From: Parabacteroides massiliensis
GTDB lineage: Bacteria > Bacteroidota > Bacteroidia > Bacteroidales > Tannerellaceae
Length of the DNA stretch: 64,000 nt
Direction: 5' to 3'
Assembly: GCF_900155425.1 (NCBI RefSeq)
Contig: NZ_LT700190.1
Location: 665,386-729,385, forward strand
Shown here: piece after piece, positions 1-8,979 of the stretch
Layout of the letters: each line of letters starts with the position of its first letter
How positions within the stretch are numbered: the first letter of the stretch is position 1
Translations under genes and position numbers: made by a program
The notes under the pieces: model-generated
Told to the model about the DNA's origin: nothing
Database searches by the model: none
What the model saw: the letters and a program-made list of their open reading frames with translations, nothing else

Positions 1-229
1 TGGGCAACGGGGTTACCGGCGCCATCTTCATCTCGGAGGCCGGTTCATCCAGGTTTATAAGAGAACCTGATTGAATCGCTTTCATCGTCTCGGGATTCAG
101 TTCCAGCTTTTCTTTGCCGGACAGGACATTCTGGAGCCAGACCGAATCCTTTTTTGTCCACTGTTGTGCAGACATATAGTCGGCACCTCTCAGACAAATC
201 AACATCACTATAAATAATTGTTTGCGCAT
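1..229 (-). CDS. Partial short exported protein (DUF4858-like?), N-terminal part only
   Basis: The start codon is the ATG at 229 read leftward, and the gene runs off the window at base 1. The visible 76 residues begin with a basic, hydrophobic leader (MRKQLFIVMLICL), then read AQQWTKKDSVWLQNVLSGKEK. The leader suggests export. The WTKKDS-WLQNVLSGK stretch resembles short Bacteroidales proteins annotated DUF4858, but this is from memory and weak. It starts 7 bases after the stop of the upstream TlpA-like gene on the same strand, so the two probably form an operon. Function unknown. Confidence 0.6.
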   Translation of the reverse strand, partial: MRKQLFIVMLICLRGADYMSAQQWTKKDSVWLQNVLSGKEKLELNPETMKAIQSGSLINLDEPASEMKMAPVTPLP

Positions 230-236
230 GTCCTAT

Positions 237-1319
237 TTATTGCATCACTTCTTTTACTTTTGCTTTTAACCCTTCACCCCTCAAGTCGCGAGCAACAATT
301 GTTCCGTCAGGACCAAAGAGGATGATATGAGGTATTCCATTGAAGCCGTACAGCTCGGAAGGAATATTTTGGGCGTTTAATATCTGAGGCCAGGTGATTT
401 TCAGCTCTTCGATTGCTTTTTGGGTGTCTTCCGGCTTGTCCCATGTCGCGACGCCGACAACTTCAAATCCTTTGTCTTTATACTGGTTGTACACTTCCGC
501 CAGTACCGGAGTCTCTGCCCGGCACGGTCCGCACCAACTTGCCCAGAAGTCGACTAGCGTGTATTTCCCTTTCCCGACATAATCGGAAAGAGAGACCTTC
601 TCGCCATTTTCCGTTTCGACGGTAAAGTCGGTGAAAGGTTGTCCTTCGGCTGTCTTTTTCAGACGTTCGAGTCGCTGTATGAGCTTTTGTATGATGTTTC
701 TGCTTTGTATGAACGCGCTCGACTTTGCAATTACCGGCTCCAGTTCTTCCGGCTCCATAAAGTTTGCCAGCGATTGGAGAGCAAAAGCACCCATGTAATT
801 GTCCTGGTTCTTGTTGACAAAGTCGGTCAACATGGCTATATAGGCCGGTTTCCATTCGGAAATGTAATAGTTTTTGAACAGTTCCCGTGCTTCCGCCTGG
901 TCGGTCGTTTGTTTTTTTATCTCTTCGGATTTTGACTGATATATCTTGTCGAGGCTGTCTCCGGCCTGTATGTAACTTGTGAATACCTCATTCAGCGGTG
1001 TGCCGGACGGAGTGTTCGGTCTTTCCATGTCCAGTTTGATTGTGCCGTTCTCAAGCATAAAATTCGTGTAATACCCTTTCCCGATTTGCGTAAAGCATAA
1101 AACAGCTGTATCAATTTTGCCGATGAAGGAGAAGGAACCGTTCTCGATGATCGTACTATCTATTACCCGGTTATTGTCGCGGTTGTGGATATAGATTGTT
1201 GTGCCATTGAAAGTTGTATCGGGTATGCTACCGGTTACGGTATAGGAAGGCGTCGGATTCGTACAGGATGAAACCACTCCCAATGTGATTAACAAAGCTA
1301 ATAGAATATTTGTTTTCAT
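237..1319 (-). CDS. TlpA/ResA-like thiol-disulfide oxidoreductase lipoprotein with DUF4369-type N-terminus
   Basis: 360 residues. A lipoprotein signal ends at Cys19 (VVSSC). A beta-rich region of the DUF4369 kind (about residues 25-130) and a helical linker follow, then a C-terminal thioredoxin fold from about residue 230. The redox motif is W-C-G-P-C with cysteines at 263 and 266, and the conserved cis-proline is near 330 (NGIP). Such proteins are tethered in the periplasm and reduce or exchange disulfides of exported proteins; the substrate cannot be told from sequence. It is transcribed leftward and followed after 7 bases by the partial gene at 1-229. No cognate cytochrome-maturation genes are in view. 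Confidence 0.88.
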   Translation of the reverse strand: MKTNILLALLITLGVVSSCTNPTPSYTVTGSIPDTTFNGTTIYIHNRDNNRVIDSTIIENGSFSFIGKIDTAVLCFTQIGKGYYTNFMLENGTIKLDMERPNTPSGTPLNEVFTSYIQAGDSLDKIYQSKSEEIKKQTTDQAEARELFKNYYISEWKPAYIAMLTDFVNKNQDNYMGAFALQSLANFMEPEELEPVIAKSSAFIQSRNIIQKLIQRLERLKKTAEGQPFTDFTVETENGEKVSLSDYVGKGKYTLVDFWASWCGPCRAETPVLAEVYNQYKDKGFEVVGVATWDKPEDTQKAIEELKITWPQILNAQNIPSELYGFNGIPHIILFGPDGTIVARDLRGEGLKAKVKEVMQ

Positions 1320-1742
1320 AAGAAGAATATTATTAATGTAAATGATTCATAGAGCGAATATAAAACAACTTATGCCACAATATGATATAATTAGTGTAAT
1401 TTCTCTTATCAATTTAAAATGTTAATTGTTTTTGGGAAGTGTTGACTTCCGAGATGATAAAAGAATATGATTTTAAGATTATCAAAATGTCACTACTACC
1501 CCCTCTAAATCGGATTAGTACCCCATGTTTTGGGAATTACACTAACGGGTAATATTTTTTAACCTTTCATAAAGTACAGATTTATCCAAATAAAGATAAT
1601 AAAATGACATCTGCCCCAAATTCTGTTGTCGGGTTAATCCGCCATCTTCTTTGAAACATGATCGTACATCTCGAACATTTTATGTCAACATTCGTGCTAT
1701 TCCGGCTAAAAATATACCTTTGTCCTGTTATTTAGGAAATAT
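1320..1742. other. 423-base AT-rich intergenic region with an inverted repeat
   Basis: Divergent gap between the TlpA-like gene and mnmD, with no convincing ORF. TTAGTGTAATTTC at 1391-1403 is matched in inverted form by GAATTACACTAA at 1534-1545. A run reading CTACTACCCCCTCT lies near 1493. It must hold the promoters of both flanking genes; only the mnmD -7 box is clear. Confidence 0.5.
1715..1722 (+). promoter_or_regulatory. Bacteroidetes -7 box upstream of mnmD
   Basis: TACCTTTG matches the TAnnTTTG -7 consensus and lies 20 bases before the mnmD start, giving a very short leader. The -33 region (TTCG near 1691) is weak. Confidence 0.5.
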
Positions 1743-2423
1743 ATGCAGAACGCAATGGATCATATCAAACGGGAACTACAGCTGACGGCGGATGGAAGCC
1801 ATACGCTTTTTATACCTGAAATGAACGAGCACTACCATTCCGTGAACGGTGCCGTGCAGGAGTCGCGCCATGTTTTTATCGAAGCCGGGTTGCACCATCT
1901 GGAACGGAAGGAGATTACTGTTTTGGAAGTGGGTTTCGGAACCGGGCTCAATGCTTTTCTGACTTTGTCGGATGCTGAGGCGCACCGACGGAAAATACAT
2001 TACTATTCGGTTGAGCTTTATCCGCTGGATGCGGACGTAATCGAGAGCCTGAATTACGGAGAAATGATTTGTGGCGGGCGGAGAGATGCTTTTCAGGCTT
2101 TGCATCAGGCAGAGTGGAACATTTCGGTCCCGATTACGGAGTTCTTTGAACTGCATAAAATACAAGGAGACAGTAATACGTGCGTTTTGCCGGAGCGGAT
2201 CGACCTGGTCTATTTCGATGCGTTCGCTCCCGATAAGCAACCGGAGATGTGGAATCAGGAAATCTTCAACCGGCTGTATGCCCGTATGACCGGAGGCGGC
2301 GTTTTGACGACCTATTGTGCGAAAGGAGCCGTCAGGCGTATGATGAAAGAAGCCGGATATTCTGTCGAAAGAATACCCGGCCCCCCTGGAAAGCGCGAAA
2401 TGCTTCGTGCTATTAAATTATAA
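1743..2423 (+). CDS. mnmD: tRNA 5-methylaminomethyl-2-thiouridine methyltransferase, stand-alone MnmD type
   Basis: 226 residues. It catalyses the SAM-dependent last methylation making mnm5s2U34 in the wobble position of certain tRNAs. The glycine-rich SAM motif LEVGFGTGLN is at 61-70, and the DAFAPDKQPEMW signature of the MnmC methyltransferase domain lies near the C-terminal third. The FAD-dependent oxidase half found in enteric MnmC is absent, as is usual for the single-domain Bacteroidetes form. An internal Met at codon 5 is an alternative start. Its last 6 bases overlap the end of the convergent trxA. Confidence 0.85.
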   Translation: MQNAMDHIKRELQLTADGSHTLFIPEMNEHYHSVNGAVQESRHVFIEAGLHHLERKEITVLEVGFGTGLNAFLTLSDAEAHRRKIHYYSVELYPLDADVIESLNYGEMICGGRRDAFQALHQAEWNISVPITEFFELHKIQGDSNTCVLPERIDLVYFDAFAPDKQPEMWNQEIFNRLYARMTGGGVLTTYCAKGAVRRMMKEAGYSVERIPGPPGKREMLRAIKL

Positions 2424-2732
2424 AAGTGCTTCGATTTTAGATACGAATGTAGCTTTAGGTGCAGCACCGACCTGTTTGTCTACAACCTTGCCGTCTTTGA
2501 AGAAAAGGACGGTCGGGATATTGCGGATACCAAATTGTGCGACAACATCGTTATTGTTGTCTACATCCATTTTGCCGATCGTAATGCGGCCTTCATATTC
2601 GGTAGCCAGTTCGTCGATGATCGGGCTGACCATGCGGCAGGGACCACACCATTCTGCCCAAAAGTCAAGAACCATAGGCTTACCAGAGTTTACCAACTCT
2701 TCAAAATTTGCATCTGTAATTTGTAGTGCCAT
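2418..2732 (-). CDS. trxA: Thioredoxin
   Basis: 104 residues, the full length of classical thioredoxin 1, with no signal peptide, so cytoplasmic. The active site FWAEWCGPCRM has cysteines at 29 and 32, and the cis-Pro loop reads RNIPTVLFF. It is a general disulfide reductant for ribonucleotide reductase, peroxiredoxins and similar clients. It lies 68 bases downstream of dnaE on the same strand and may be co-transcribed with it; its 3' end overlaps mnmD by 6 bases. Confidence 0.95.
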   Translation of the reverse strand: MALQITDANFEELVNSGKPMVLDFWAEWCGPCRMVSPIIDELATEYEGRITIGKMDVDNNNDVVAQFGIRNIPTVLFFKDGKVVDKQVGAAPKATFVSKIEALL

Positions 2733-2800
2733 ATCTTTAATTATGAATTATATATTCAAATTCCGTGCAAAAGTACAAATTCTTTTATACCGCACAAAGA

Positions 2801-5800
2801 CTACCCGTTAATTTTAAAATCCATATTTTCGTTCGTCTGCAAGAATTCGACCAGGTTGCGTGTGACATTAAGCCGTATGTTCTGCGAGAAGAAATTCTGG
2901 ATGATATTGTGTTCGCTGTCGACCACTTTGAAATATAACAAACTTTGGCCCGGATTGTTTTTTATCAAGGTCGACAATTCGTTCACGGTCGGTTCGTCCA
3001 GGCCGTGGATCGGGACCGTGATGCTGATCTTTTCGATCAGGCGGTCCTTCTCTTCCTGCAGCAACTGGATGGATCCGATGGACAGGCTCAAACGCCCGGA
3101 ATTGTAGCGGTCTTCCACACGCGCTTTGATCAGCAGGTACATACCGCGCTTGCCGAATTTGCTGTAATCGACATAGTCTTTGCCGAACAATGCAATTTCG
3201 CCACTGCCGGTGAAATCTTCTATCTTGATAATGCCGTAAGGATTCCCTTTCTTGGTCATCCCTTCGCGGAAATCCGTAACGATACCGCCGAACAGCAGGT
3301 CTTTGCCAACCAGGTTCTCCTTCTCGTTTATCTCCGCCATACCGGTATTACATACATACGTCAGTATAATACGGTATTCATCCAGCGGATGGGCGGAAAG
3401 ATAGATGCCGACCAGCTCTTTTTCCTTGTTCAGGCGTTCGAGGTCGCTCCAGCGTTCGCATTTCGGAATTTCCGGTTTGGAGATGGCGACAAAAGCATCT
3501 CCTCCGAACAGAGAGTTGCTTGCCGTGTTCTTGTCTGTCTGGAACTTGTTGCCGTAGCGAACCAGCGTTTCGAGGAATATTTCCCCTTTCCCAGTTTCGG
3601 CAAAGAACTGTTCCCGCAGGATGCTGAAGTTGTCGAAAGCACCGGCTAATGCCAGCGATTCGATGTTTTTCTTGTTGCAGGCAGTCAGGTTGACACGTTC
3701 CACAAAGTCAAAGATGTCTTTGTAAGGACCGTTCTTCTTCCGTTCTTCTATGATGTTCTGTACGGCGGCTTCTCCGACGCCTTTCACGGCGCCCAGGCCG
3801 AAGCGGATGTTTTTGTTCTTGTCTACGCTGAACTTCAGGATCGATTCGTTCACATCCGGACCGAGAACCTGAATGCCCATCGCCTTGCATTCGTCCATGA
3901 ACTTTGTGATATCCACGATGTTCGACAAACTTCGGCTCAGGACGGCTGCCATATATTCGGACGGGTAGTTCGCTTTCAGAAAAGCTGTCTGATAAGCAAC
4001 CCATGAGTAGCAAGTCGCGTGGCTCTTGTTGAAAGCGTATGAGGCGAATTTTTCCCAGTCGGCCCATATCTTCTGTAAAGTCTCTTCCTTGTAGCCATTA
4101 GCCTTTCCACCCGCCATGAATTTGGATTTCAGGTGGTTCATTTTCTCGATCAGCTTCTTACCCATCGCCTTACGGAGGGCATCACTCTCGCCGCGAGTGA
4201 AGTTGGCTAACAGGCGCGACAGAAGCATGACCTGTTCCTGGTAGACGGTGATGCCATACGTGTCTTTCAGATATCGCTCCATGACGGGAATATCGTACTT
4301 GATTTCCTCTTTTCCCTGTTTACGGGCGATAAAAGAAGGAATATAGTCCATTGGTCCCGGACGGTACAGGGCGTTCATCGCGATCAGGTCCTCGAACTTG
4401 GACGGTTGCAACTCTTTCAGGTACTTCTGCATACCGGCAGATTCAAACTGGAATGTACCGGTTGTCTTTCCGTCGCAATACAGTTTGTAGGTCGCCGGGT
4501 CTTCCAGGCTGATATGGTCGATATCCAGTTCTTGGCCGGTCGTCAGCCGGATGTTTTCTATCGCTTCCTTGATGATGGACAGAGTTTTCAGGCCTAAGAA
4601 GTCCATCTTGATCAAACCGGTCTCTTCGATCACCGAACCTTCATATTGGGTGACGAGCATCTCTTCACCCGTATCTTTGTCCTTGGCCGTGCTGACAGGC
4701 ACGACATCCGATATGTCGTAACGTCCGATGATGACGCCGCAGGCATGTACGCCCGTGTTGCGCACGTTCCCTTCCAGCATTTGGGCATATTTCAGGGTGT
4801 CGCGTGCCAGCGGATCGCTTCCTGTGGCGGCCTCTTTCAGCTCCGGCACATAGTTGATTGCATCCTTCAGTTTGAACTTCTTCATGTCCGGTATCTTGTC
4901 CGGGACAAGTTTGGCGAGGCGGTTCGATTCGGCAAGCGGGAGTTTCTGTACGCGTGCGACATCCTTGATGGCTGATTTGGTCGCCATCGTGCCATACGTG
5001 ATGATATGCGCCACACGTTCGGCTCCGTATTTCTCCGTTACCCAGCGGAGTACTTCCCCGCGGCCGTCATCGTCGAAGTCTGTATCGATATCAGGGAGGG
5101 AGATACGGTCGGGATTCAGGAAACGCTCGAACAGCAAATCATATTTGATCGGGTCGATTTTGGTAATCCCCAGGCAGTAGGCAACAGCCGAACCGGCAGC
5201 CGATCCACGTCCGGGACCGACCGAAACGCCCAGTTCTTCGCGGGCGGCACGGATAAAGTCTTGCACGATCAAGAAGTAGCCGGGGAAACCCATCGTCTTC
5301 ATGATATGCAATTCGAAGTTCAGCCGTTCCTTGACTTCGTCGTTCAGATTATCTCCATAGCAAATCTTCGCTCCGTCGTATGTGATCTTTTTCAGGTAGT
5401 CGGCCTCCAGTTTGATACGGTATAGTTTTTCGTAACCACCTAATTTCTTGATTTTTTCGTGCGCAGCCTCTTCGCTCAGGACGACGTTCCCGTTTTCATC
5501 GCGGGTGAATTCGTCGAACAAGTCCTGTTCGGTGAATTTCTGGCGATATTCTTCTTCCGTCCCGAATTCTTCGGGGATGGCGAAGGTCGGCATGATAGGA
5601 CCGTGGTCGATGGAGTAGAATTCCACCTTGTCGGCTATCTCAAGCGTGTTGCTGAGGGCTTCGGGAATATCGGAAAAGATGGCGTTCATCTCTGCCGTCG
5701 TCTTCATCCATTCCTGTTTGGTGTAGCGCATACGGTTTGGGTCGTCCAGGTCTTTACCCGTACTGAGGCAGATCAGGCGATCGTGCGCTTCCGCATCTTC

Positions 5801-6601
5801 CGCGTTGACAAAGTGGACGTCGTTGGTTGCGATAACCTTAATGTTGTGTTTGCGAGCCAGTTCCAGAATCGCTTTGTTAGCCGTTACCTGGTGGGGGTAC
5901 ACATCCTGTGCGGCGCTCGGATCATGCGTCTCGTGCCGCTGTATTTCCAGATAGTAATCATCTCCGAACAGGTTCTTGAACCAAAGGACCGATTCTTCCG
6001 CCTTGTCCATTCTTCCGTTCAGGATATGCTGCGGGATTTCTCCCCCGATACAGGCGGAGCATATGATCAGGTCTTCGTGATATTTTTCCAGCAACTCCTT
6101 GTCGATACGCGGGCGTCCGTAAAAACCTTCCGTCCAAGACAAGGAAACCATCTTGATCAGGTTCTTGTAGCCGTTCAGGTTCTTGGCCAGCACGATCAGG
6201 TGCCATCCGCTTCGGTCGTTCTGCGAAGCGAGCTTGCTGTGTCGTCCGTTACGGGCGCAATAACATTCGCAACCGAAGATCGGTTTGAATACTTTTTTCC
6301 TTTCCTCTTCTATCTTTGTGGGTATTTCTTCAAGGCGGGCTTGCTCTTCGGCGGTCAGCTCCGTTTTACTTTTCAGTACCTTCAGCTCTTTCTCGTAATC
6401 TTTGATGGCACCCAACGGTTTGCCATTTTTCTTGGAAACCTTGTTGAAGAACTCTTTTATCCCGAACATCACACCGTGGTCGGTGACGGCAATCGCCGGC
6501 ATGCCATCCTTTTGCGCTTTGTCGATCAAAGCATCGATCGATGCTTGTCCGTCCAGCAATGAATACTGGGTATGTACGTGCAGATGTATAAACGGTTCCA
6601 T
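2801..6601 (-). CDS. dnaE: DNA polymerase III alpha subunit
   Basis: 1266 residues, DnaE type. The N-terminal PHP domain starts at once (FIHLHVHTQYSLLDG), with metal-ligand histidines and the AVTDHGVMFG strand. The polymerase core carries SVGPGRGSAAGS and the catalytic aspartates in PDIDTDFDDDGR. The helix-hairpin-helix region and an OB-fold (GGIVTDFREGMTKKGNPYG) follow, then a C-terminal tau/clamp-binding region. This is the main replicative polymerase. It is divergent from the outer-membrane protein gene, with 128 bases between the two starts, and is followed by trxA. Confidence 0.97.
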   Translation of the reverse strand: MEPFIHLHVHTQYSLLDGQASIDALIDKAQKDGMPAIAVTDHGVMFGIKEFFNKVSKKNGKPLGAIKDYEKELKVLKSKTELTAEEQARLEEIPTKIEEERKKVFKPIFGCECYCARNGRHSKLASQNDRSGWHLIVLAKNLNGYKNLIKMVSLSWTEGFYGRPRIDKELLEKYHEDLIICSACIGGEIPQHILNGRMDKAEESVLWFKNLFGDDYYLEIQRHETHDPSAAQDVYPHQVTANKAILELARKHNIKVIATNDVHFVNAEDAEAHDRLICLSTGKDLDDPNRMRYTKQEWMKTTAEMNAIFSDIPEALSNTLEIADKVEFYSIDHGPIMPTFAIPEEFGTEEEYRQKFTEQDLFDEFTRDENGNVVLSEEAAHEKIKKLGGYEKLYRIKLEADYLKKITYDGAKICYGDNLNDEVKERLNFELHIMKTMGFPGYFLIVQDFIRAAREELGVSVGPGRGSAAGSAVAYCLGITKIDPIKYDLLFERFLNPDRISLPDIDTDFDDDGRGEVLRWVTEKYGAERVAHIITYGTMATKSAIKDVARVQKLPLAESNRLAKLVPDKIPDMKKFKLKDAINYVPELKEAATGSDPLARDTLKYAQMLEGNVRNTGVHACGVIIGRYDISDVVPVSTAKDKDTGEEMLVTQYEGSVIEETGLIKMDFLGLKTLSIIKEAIENIRLTTGQELDIDHISLEDPATYKLYCDGKTTGTFQFESAGMQKYLKELQPSKFEDLIAMNALYRPGPMDYIPSFIARKQGKEEIKYDIPVMERYLKDTYGITVYQEQVMLLSRLLANFTRGESDALRKAMGKKLIEKMNHLKSKFMAGGKANGYKEETLQKIWADWEKFASYAFNKSHATCYSWVAYQTAFLKANYPSEYMAAVLSRSLSNIVDITKFMDECKAMGIQVLGPDVNESILKFSVDKNKNIRFGLGAVKGVGEAAVQNIIEERKKNGPYKDIFDFVERVNLTACNKKNIESLALAGAFDNFSILREQFFAETGKGEIFLETLVRYGNKFQTDKNTASNSLFGGDAFVAISKPEIPKCERWSDLERLNKEKELVGIYLSAHPLDEYRIILTYVCNTGMAEINEKENLVGKDLLFGGIVTDFREGMTKKGNPYGIIKIEDFTGSGEIALFGKDYVDYSKFGKRGMYLLIKARVEDRYNSGRLSLSIGSIQLLQEEKDRLIEKISITVPIHGLDEPTVNELSTLIKNNPGQSLLYFKVVDSEHNIIQNFFSQNIRLNVTRNLVEFLQTNENMDFKING

Positions 6602-6695
6602 ATTAATTCTTGATCTTTTTATTTCAGCCTATAAAGGTACGGGTTATTTTTATAATTTTATTCAGTCAGCTGTTATATTTCCGGCTGAAAAATTC

Positions 6696-6703
6696 TATCT
6701 TTG
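6696..6703 (+). promoter_or_regulatory. -7 box for the outer-membrane beta-barrel gene
   Basis: TATCTTTG fits TAnnTTTG and lies 26 bases before the ATG at 6730. No clean TTG is seen at -33. Confidence 0.5.
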
Positions 6704-6729
6704 CTTTTGATAATTCAGAGATTCGTAAT

Positions 6730-7359
6730 ATGAGAAAAATTATATTTATCGCTTTTTTGGCAGTGTTGATGATTATGCCGGCAGTCGGCCAGGTTGTTTT
6801 CGGTGTTCGTGCGGGTGGCGCTTATTCTTCTCTGGTGCAGAAAGTTGAAGGTACATACAATGCCGGAGCCCGCTTCGGCTTCAGTTTGGCCGGACTTGCT
6901 GATATACATCTATACAAAGGCTTGTCTTTGCGTCCGGAACTGGCGTTTACGAATCAGGGAGGTTCTTTCTACTCCAATCCGCAGGTGGAAGGGGCAAAGA
7001 TTTCTTTCAGTAAATGCAGTTATTATTCTATCCAGGTCCCGGTGAACTTAGCTTATACCTTTATTATAAATGATGTGCAGCTGGGTGTTTATGCCGGTCC
7101 GGCTCTCGACTTCTCCCTTTTTGGAAAGATGAAAACCGAAAACCAGAATGTCGATATCCATTTCGGCCAGACCAAAGAGGCTGACCTCAAAACGTTCGAT
7201 CTGGGTGTCAATGTCGGCTTGCGCGTGGATTACAACCGTTATTTCTTTTCCATCAGTGCTCTTTACGGAACTTTGGACCGCCGTGCCATAGAACGCGAAG
7301 GCGAATCGTCCTTGTATCAAAACAATGTGACTCTGTCGTTGGGATATATGTTCCGGTAA
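6730..7359 (+). CDS. Outer-membrane beta-barrel protein (porin-family, OMP_b-brl type)
   Basis: 209 residues from the ATG at 6730. An in-frame upstream start at 6610 would add about 40 residues ahead of the signal peptide and overlap the -7 box, so it was rejected. Signal peptide MRKIIFIAFLAVLMIMPAVGQ is followed by VFGVRAGGAYSSL and alternating amphipathic strands rich in Tyr and Gly, ending in an aromatic-basic terminus (LGYMFR). This fits the small 8-stranded barrels common in Bacteroidetes outer membranes. The ligand or role is unknown. Confidence 0.8.
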   Translation: MRKIIFIAFLAVLMIMPAVGQVVFGVRAGGAYSSLVQKVEGTYNAGARFGFSLAGLADIHLYKGLSLRPELAFTNQGGSFYSNPQVEGAKISFSKCSYYSIQVPVNLAYTFIINDVQLGVYAGPALDFSLFGKMKTENQNVDIHFGQTKEADLKTFDLGVNVGLRVDYNRYFFSISALYGTLDRRAIEREGESSLYQNNVTLSLGYMFR

Positions 7360-7381
7360 ATATTTATTACTCCGGCATACT

Positions 7382-7855
7382 GAAAACTATCGGATCCCTT
7401 TTTTCGATAAGAAAGAGGAGGAGTGTGAAACAGGTTTGGATTATTGGCTTTATACATTGAAATATATGGAACAGTTAAAAACAATACCATTCAAAGGTCA
7501 AAAAGCATTGTTTGAGAGACTTGAAAAGTTAGCAAAGATTGTTAATCTCAACAAAAAAGAACGCATGGAGTATGAAGAATGTCTGAAGGTCTATCGTGAT
7601 AATCAGAATACGTGGGATTATGCAATAGAGAAAGGTTATCAAGAGGGTGTGGAAAAAGGTCTGGAAGATGGACTAAAAAAGGGAATGGAGCAAGGTCTGG
7701 AGCAAGGTCTGGAGCAAGGTCTGGAACGAGGTCTGGAACAAGGCTTGTTCCAGGGTGTCCGCCAAGTTGCCCTTAATATGAAACGAAAAGGTATGGAAGT
7801 TTCTGCCATTATGGAGTGTACGGGTCTGGATGCTGGAACGATTGCAGAATTGTAG
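7382..7855 (+). pseudogene. 5'-truncated PD-(D/E)XK (Rpn-family) transposase-like gene, C-terminal remnant
   Basis: The frame is open before any plausible start, and YRIPFFDKKEEECETGLDYW is typical of the middle of Rpn/PD-(D/E)XK transposase-like proteins. The nuclease core with its D...ExQ residues, present in the relative at 38802, is missing. What remains is the helical linker, a run of (E-Q-G-L) repeats (coding repeats near 7688-7745, characteristic of the family), and the C-terminal helix ending TGLDAGTIAEL. The first usable start is a TTG at 7436, giving 139 residues. Most likely a dead remnant. A terminator follows at 7889. Confidence 0.75.
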
Positions 7856-7888
7856 CTGGAATAATCATTTGCAGAAGATTATAGGTGG

Positions 7889-7924
7889 AGGTCCGGTAGC
7901 TTGAAGGTTATCGGACCTTTTTTT
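7889..7924 (+). terminator. Rho-independent terminator
   Basis: AGGTCCG ... CGGACCT stem (7889-7918) followed directly by a run of seven T. It ends transcription before the rplM promoter. Confidence 0.8.
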
Positions 7925-7966
7925 CTGTATTTGACCTACTTGTGTAAATTCTTTCTGCTAAAAGTT

Positions 7967-7995
7967 TTGTGTTTTGCGGAAAAACCGTACCTTTG
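7967..7995 (+). promoter_or_regulatory. Promoter of the rplM-rpsI ribosomal operon
   Basis: TTG at 7967-7969 (inside TTTTGTG), 18 bases, then TACCTTTG at 7988-7995: a clean Bacteroidetes sigma-ABfr promoter. Transcription would begin a few bases after 8000, leaving a leader of roughly 130 bases before the GTG start of rplM. Confidence 0.8.
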
Positions 7996-8017
7996 CAAGC
8001 CGAATATTATCAAAATT

Positions 8018-8110
8018 GTACTAAGAGTTTAATTCTTAGCACGTTGTTGCGTCAAGTGTCCGTAGCGACAGCGCACGCGAGGATTGGATTCTTGTTTTTT
8101 AGAGTTATTA
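8018..8110 (+). promoter_or_regulatory. Structured 5' leader of rplM, possible r-protein autoregulatory element
   Basis: The leader contains CTAAGA-loop-TCTTAG (about 8022-8040), then a second structure centred on TGTCCGTAGCGACA flanked by TTGCG and CGCA (about 8045-8090). A long, well-paired leader ahead of an r-protein operon suggests feedback by L13 or S9. This is inferred from position and pairing only; no match to a known family is claimed. Confidence 0.35.
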
Positions 8111-8131
8111 ATTTATTAATTTTTTAAGCAA

Positions 8132-8587
8132 GTGGATACTTTAAGTTTTAAGACCATTTCTGCAAACAAAGCAACTGTAAACAAAGAGTGGGTCATTGTT
8201 GACGCCGAAGGACAGACTTTGGGACGTCTTTGTGCAAAGGTAGCAAAGCTTTTGCGCGGTAAGTACAAACCCAATTTTACCCCGCACGTTGATTGTGGTG
8301 ATAACGTAATTATCATCAATGCAGACAAAATCGTTCTGACAGGTAACAAGTGGAACGATCGTATTTATTTGAGATATACCGGATATCCCGGTGGACAGAT
8401 CGCTTACACGCCGGCTGATTTGCAGGCTAAAGGTGACGACCGTCTGTTCCGTAAAGTAGTAAAAGGTATGCTTCCGAAGAATCGTCTGGGTGCAAAACTG
8501 TTGAATAATCTGTATGTATATGCAGGAACAGAGCACAAACACGAAGCTCAGCAGCCTAAATTAATCGATATAAACTCATATAAATAA
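8132..8587 (+). CDS. rplM: 50S ribosomal protein L13
   Basis: 151 residues from a GTG start. The first residues (DTLSFKTISANKATVNKEW) match the usual N-terminus of Bacteroidetes L13, and there is no ATG in frame before it. Conserved L13 features: VDAEGQTLGRLCAKVA, HVDCGDNVIIINADKI, and the RMLP-like VKGMLPKNRLG. A large-subunit protein acting early in assembly. rpsI follows after 5 bases, so the two are co-transcribed from the promoter at 7967. Confidence 0.96.
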   Translation: MDTLSFKTISANKATVNKEWVIVDAEGQTLGRLCAKVAKLLRGKYKPNFTPHVDCGDNVIIINADKIVLTGNKWNDRIYLRYTGYPGGQIAYTPADLQAKGDDRLFRKVVKGMLPKNRLGAKLLNNLYVYAGTEHKHEAQQPKLIDINSYK

Positions 8588-8592
8588 TCACA

Positions 8593-8979
8593 ATGGAAGT
8601 AGTAAATGCAATAGGAAGACGTAAGGCAGCAGTTGCTCGCGTATTCGTAAGCGAAGGTACAGGAAAGATTACTATCAACAAACGTGATCTGGCTAATTAC
8701 TTTCCTTCTACAATCCTTCAGTTCATTGTTAAGCAGCCGCTCGCAAAGCTGAACGTTGCAGAACAATATGATATCAAGATCAACCTCGATGGAGGTGGTT
8801 TCAAAGGACAGTCTGAAGCTGCTCGCCTGGCTATCGCCCGCGCACTGATTAAGATCAATCCGGAAGACAAATCCGCTCTTCGCGCAGAAGGTTTCGTTAC
8901 TCGTGACCCGCGTGCTGTTGAACGTAAGAAACCGGGACGTCCTAAAGCTCGTAAGAGATTCCAGTTCAGTAAACGTTAA
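8593..8979 (+). CDS. rpsI: 30S ribosomal protein S9
   Basis: 128 residues. N-terminal NAIGRRKAAVARV and the C-terminal tail RPKARKRFQFSKR, which in S9 reaches toward the P-site tRNA, are both intact. It is the second gene of the rplM operon. The 140 bases after it carry an inverted repeat (ATCAGG at about 9031 with CCTGAT at about 9070) that could belong to the rpsB leader. Confidence 0.97.
   Translation: MEVVNAIGRRKAAVARVFVSEGTGKITINKRDLANYFPSTILQFIVKQPLAKLNVAEQYDIKINLDGGGFKGQSEAARLAIARALIKINPEDKSALRAEGFVTRDPRAVERKKPGRPKARKRFQFSKR

Noticed and set aside
1743-2423. Bifunctional MnmC
   Set aside because: Only the methyltransferase half is present; no FAD/NAD-binding oxidase motif follows, and trxA ends right there.
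5459-6562. Long open frame on the plus strand (367 codons) opposite dnaE
   Set aside because: It lies entirely antisense to a clearly conserved dnaE, has no promoter or family features, and its composition mirrors the coding strand.
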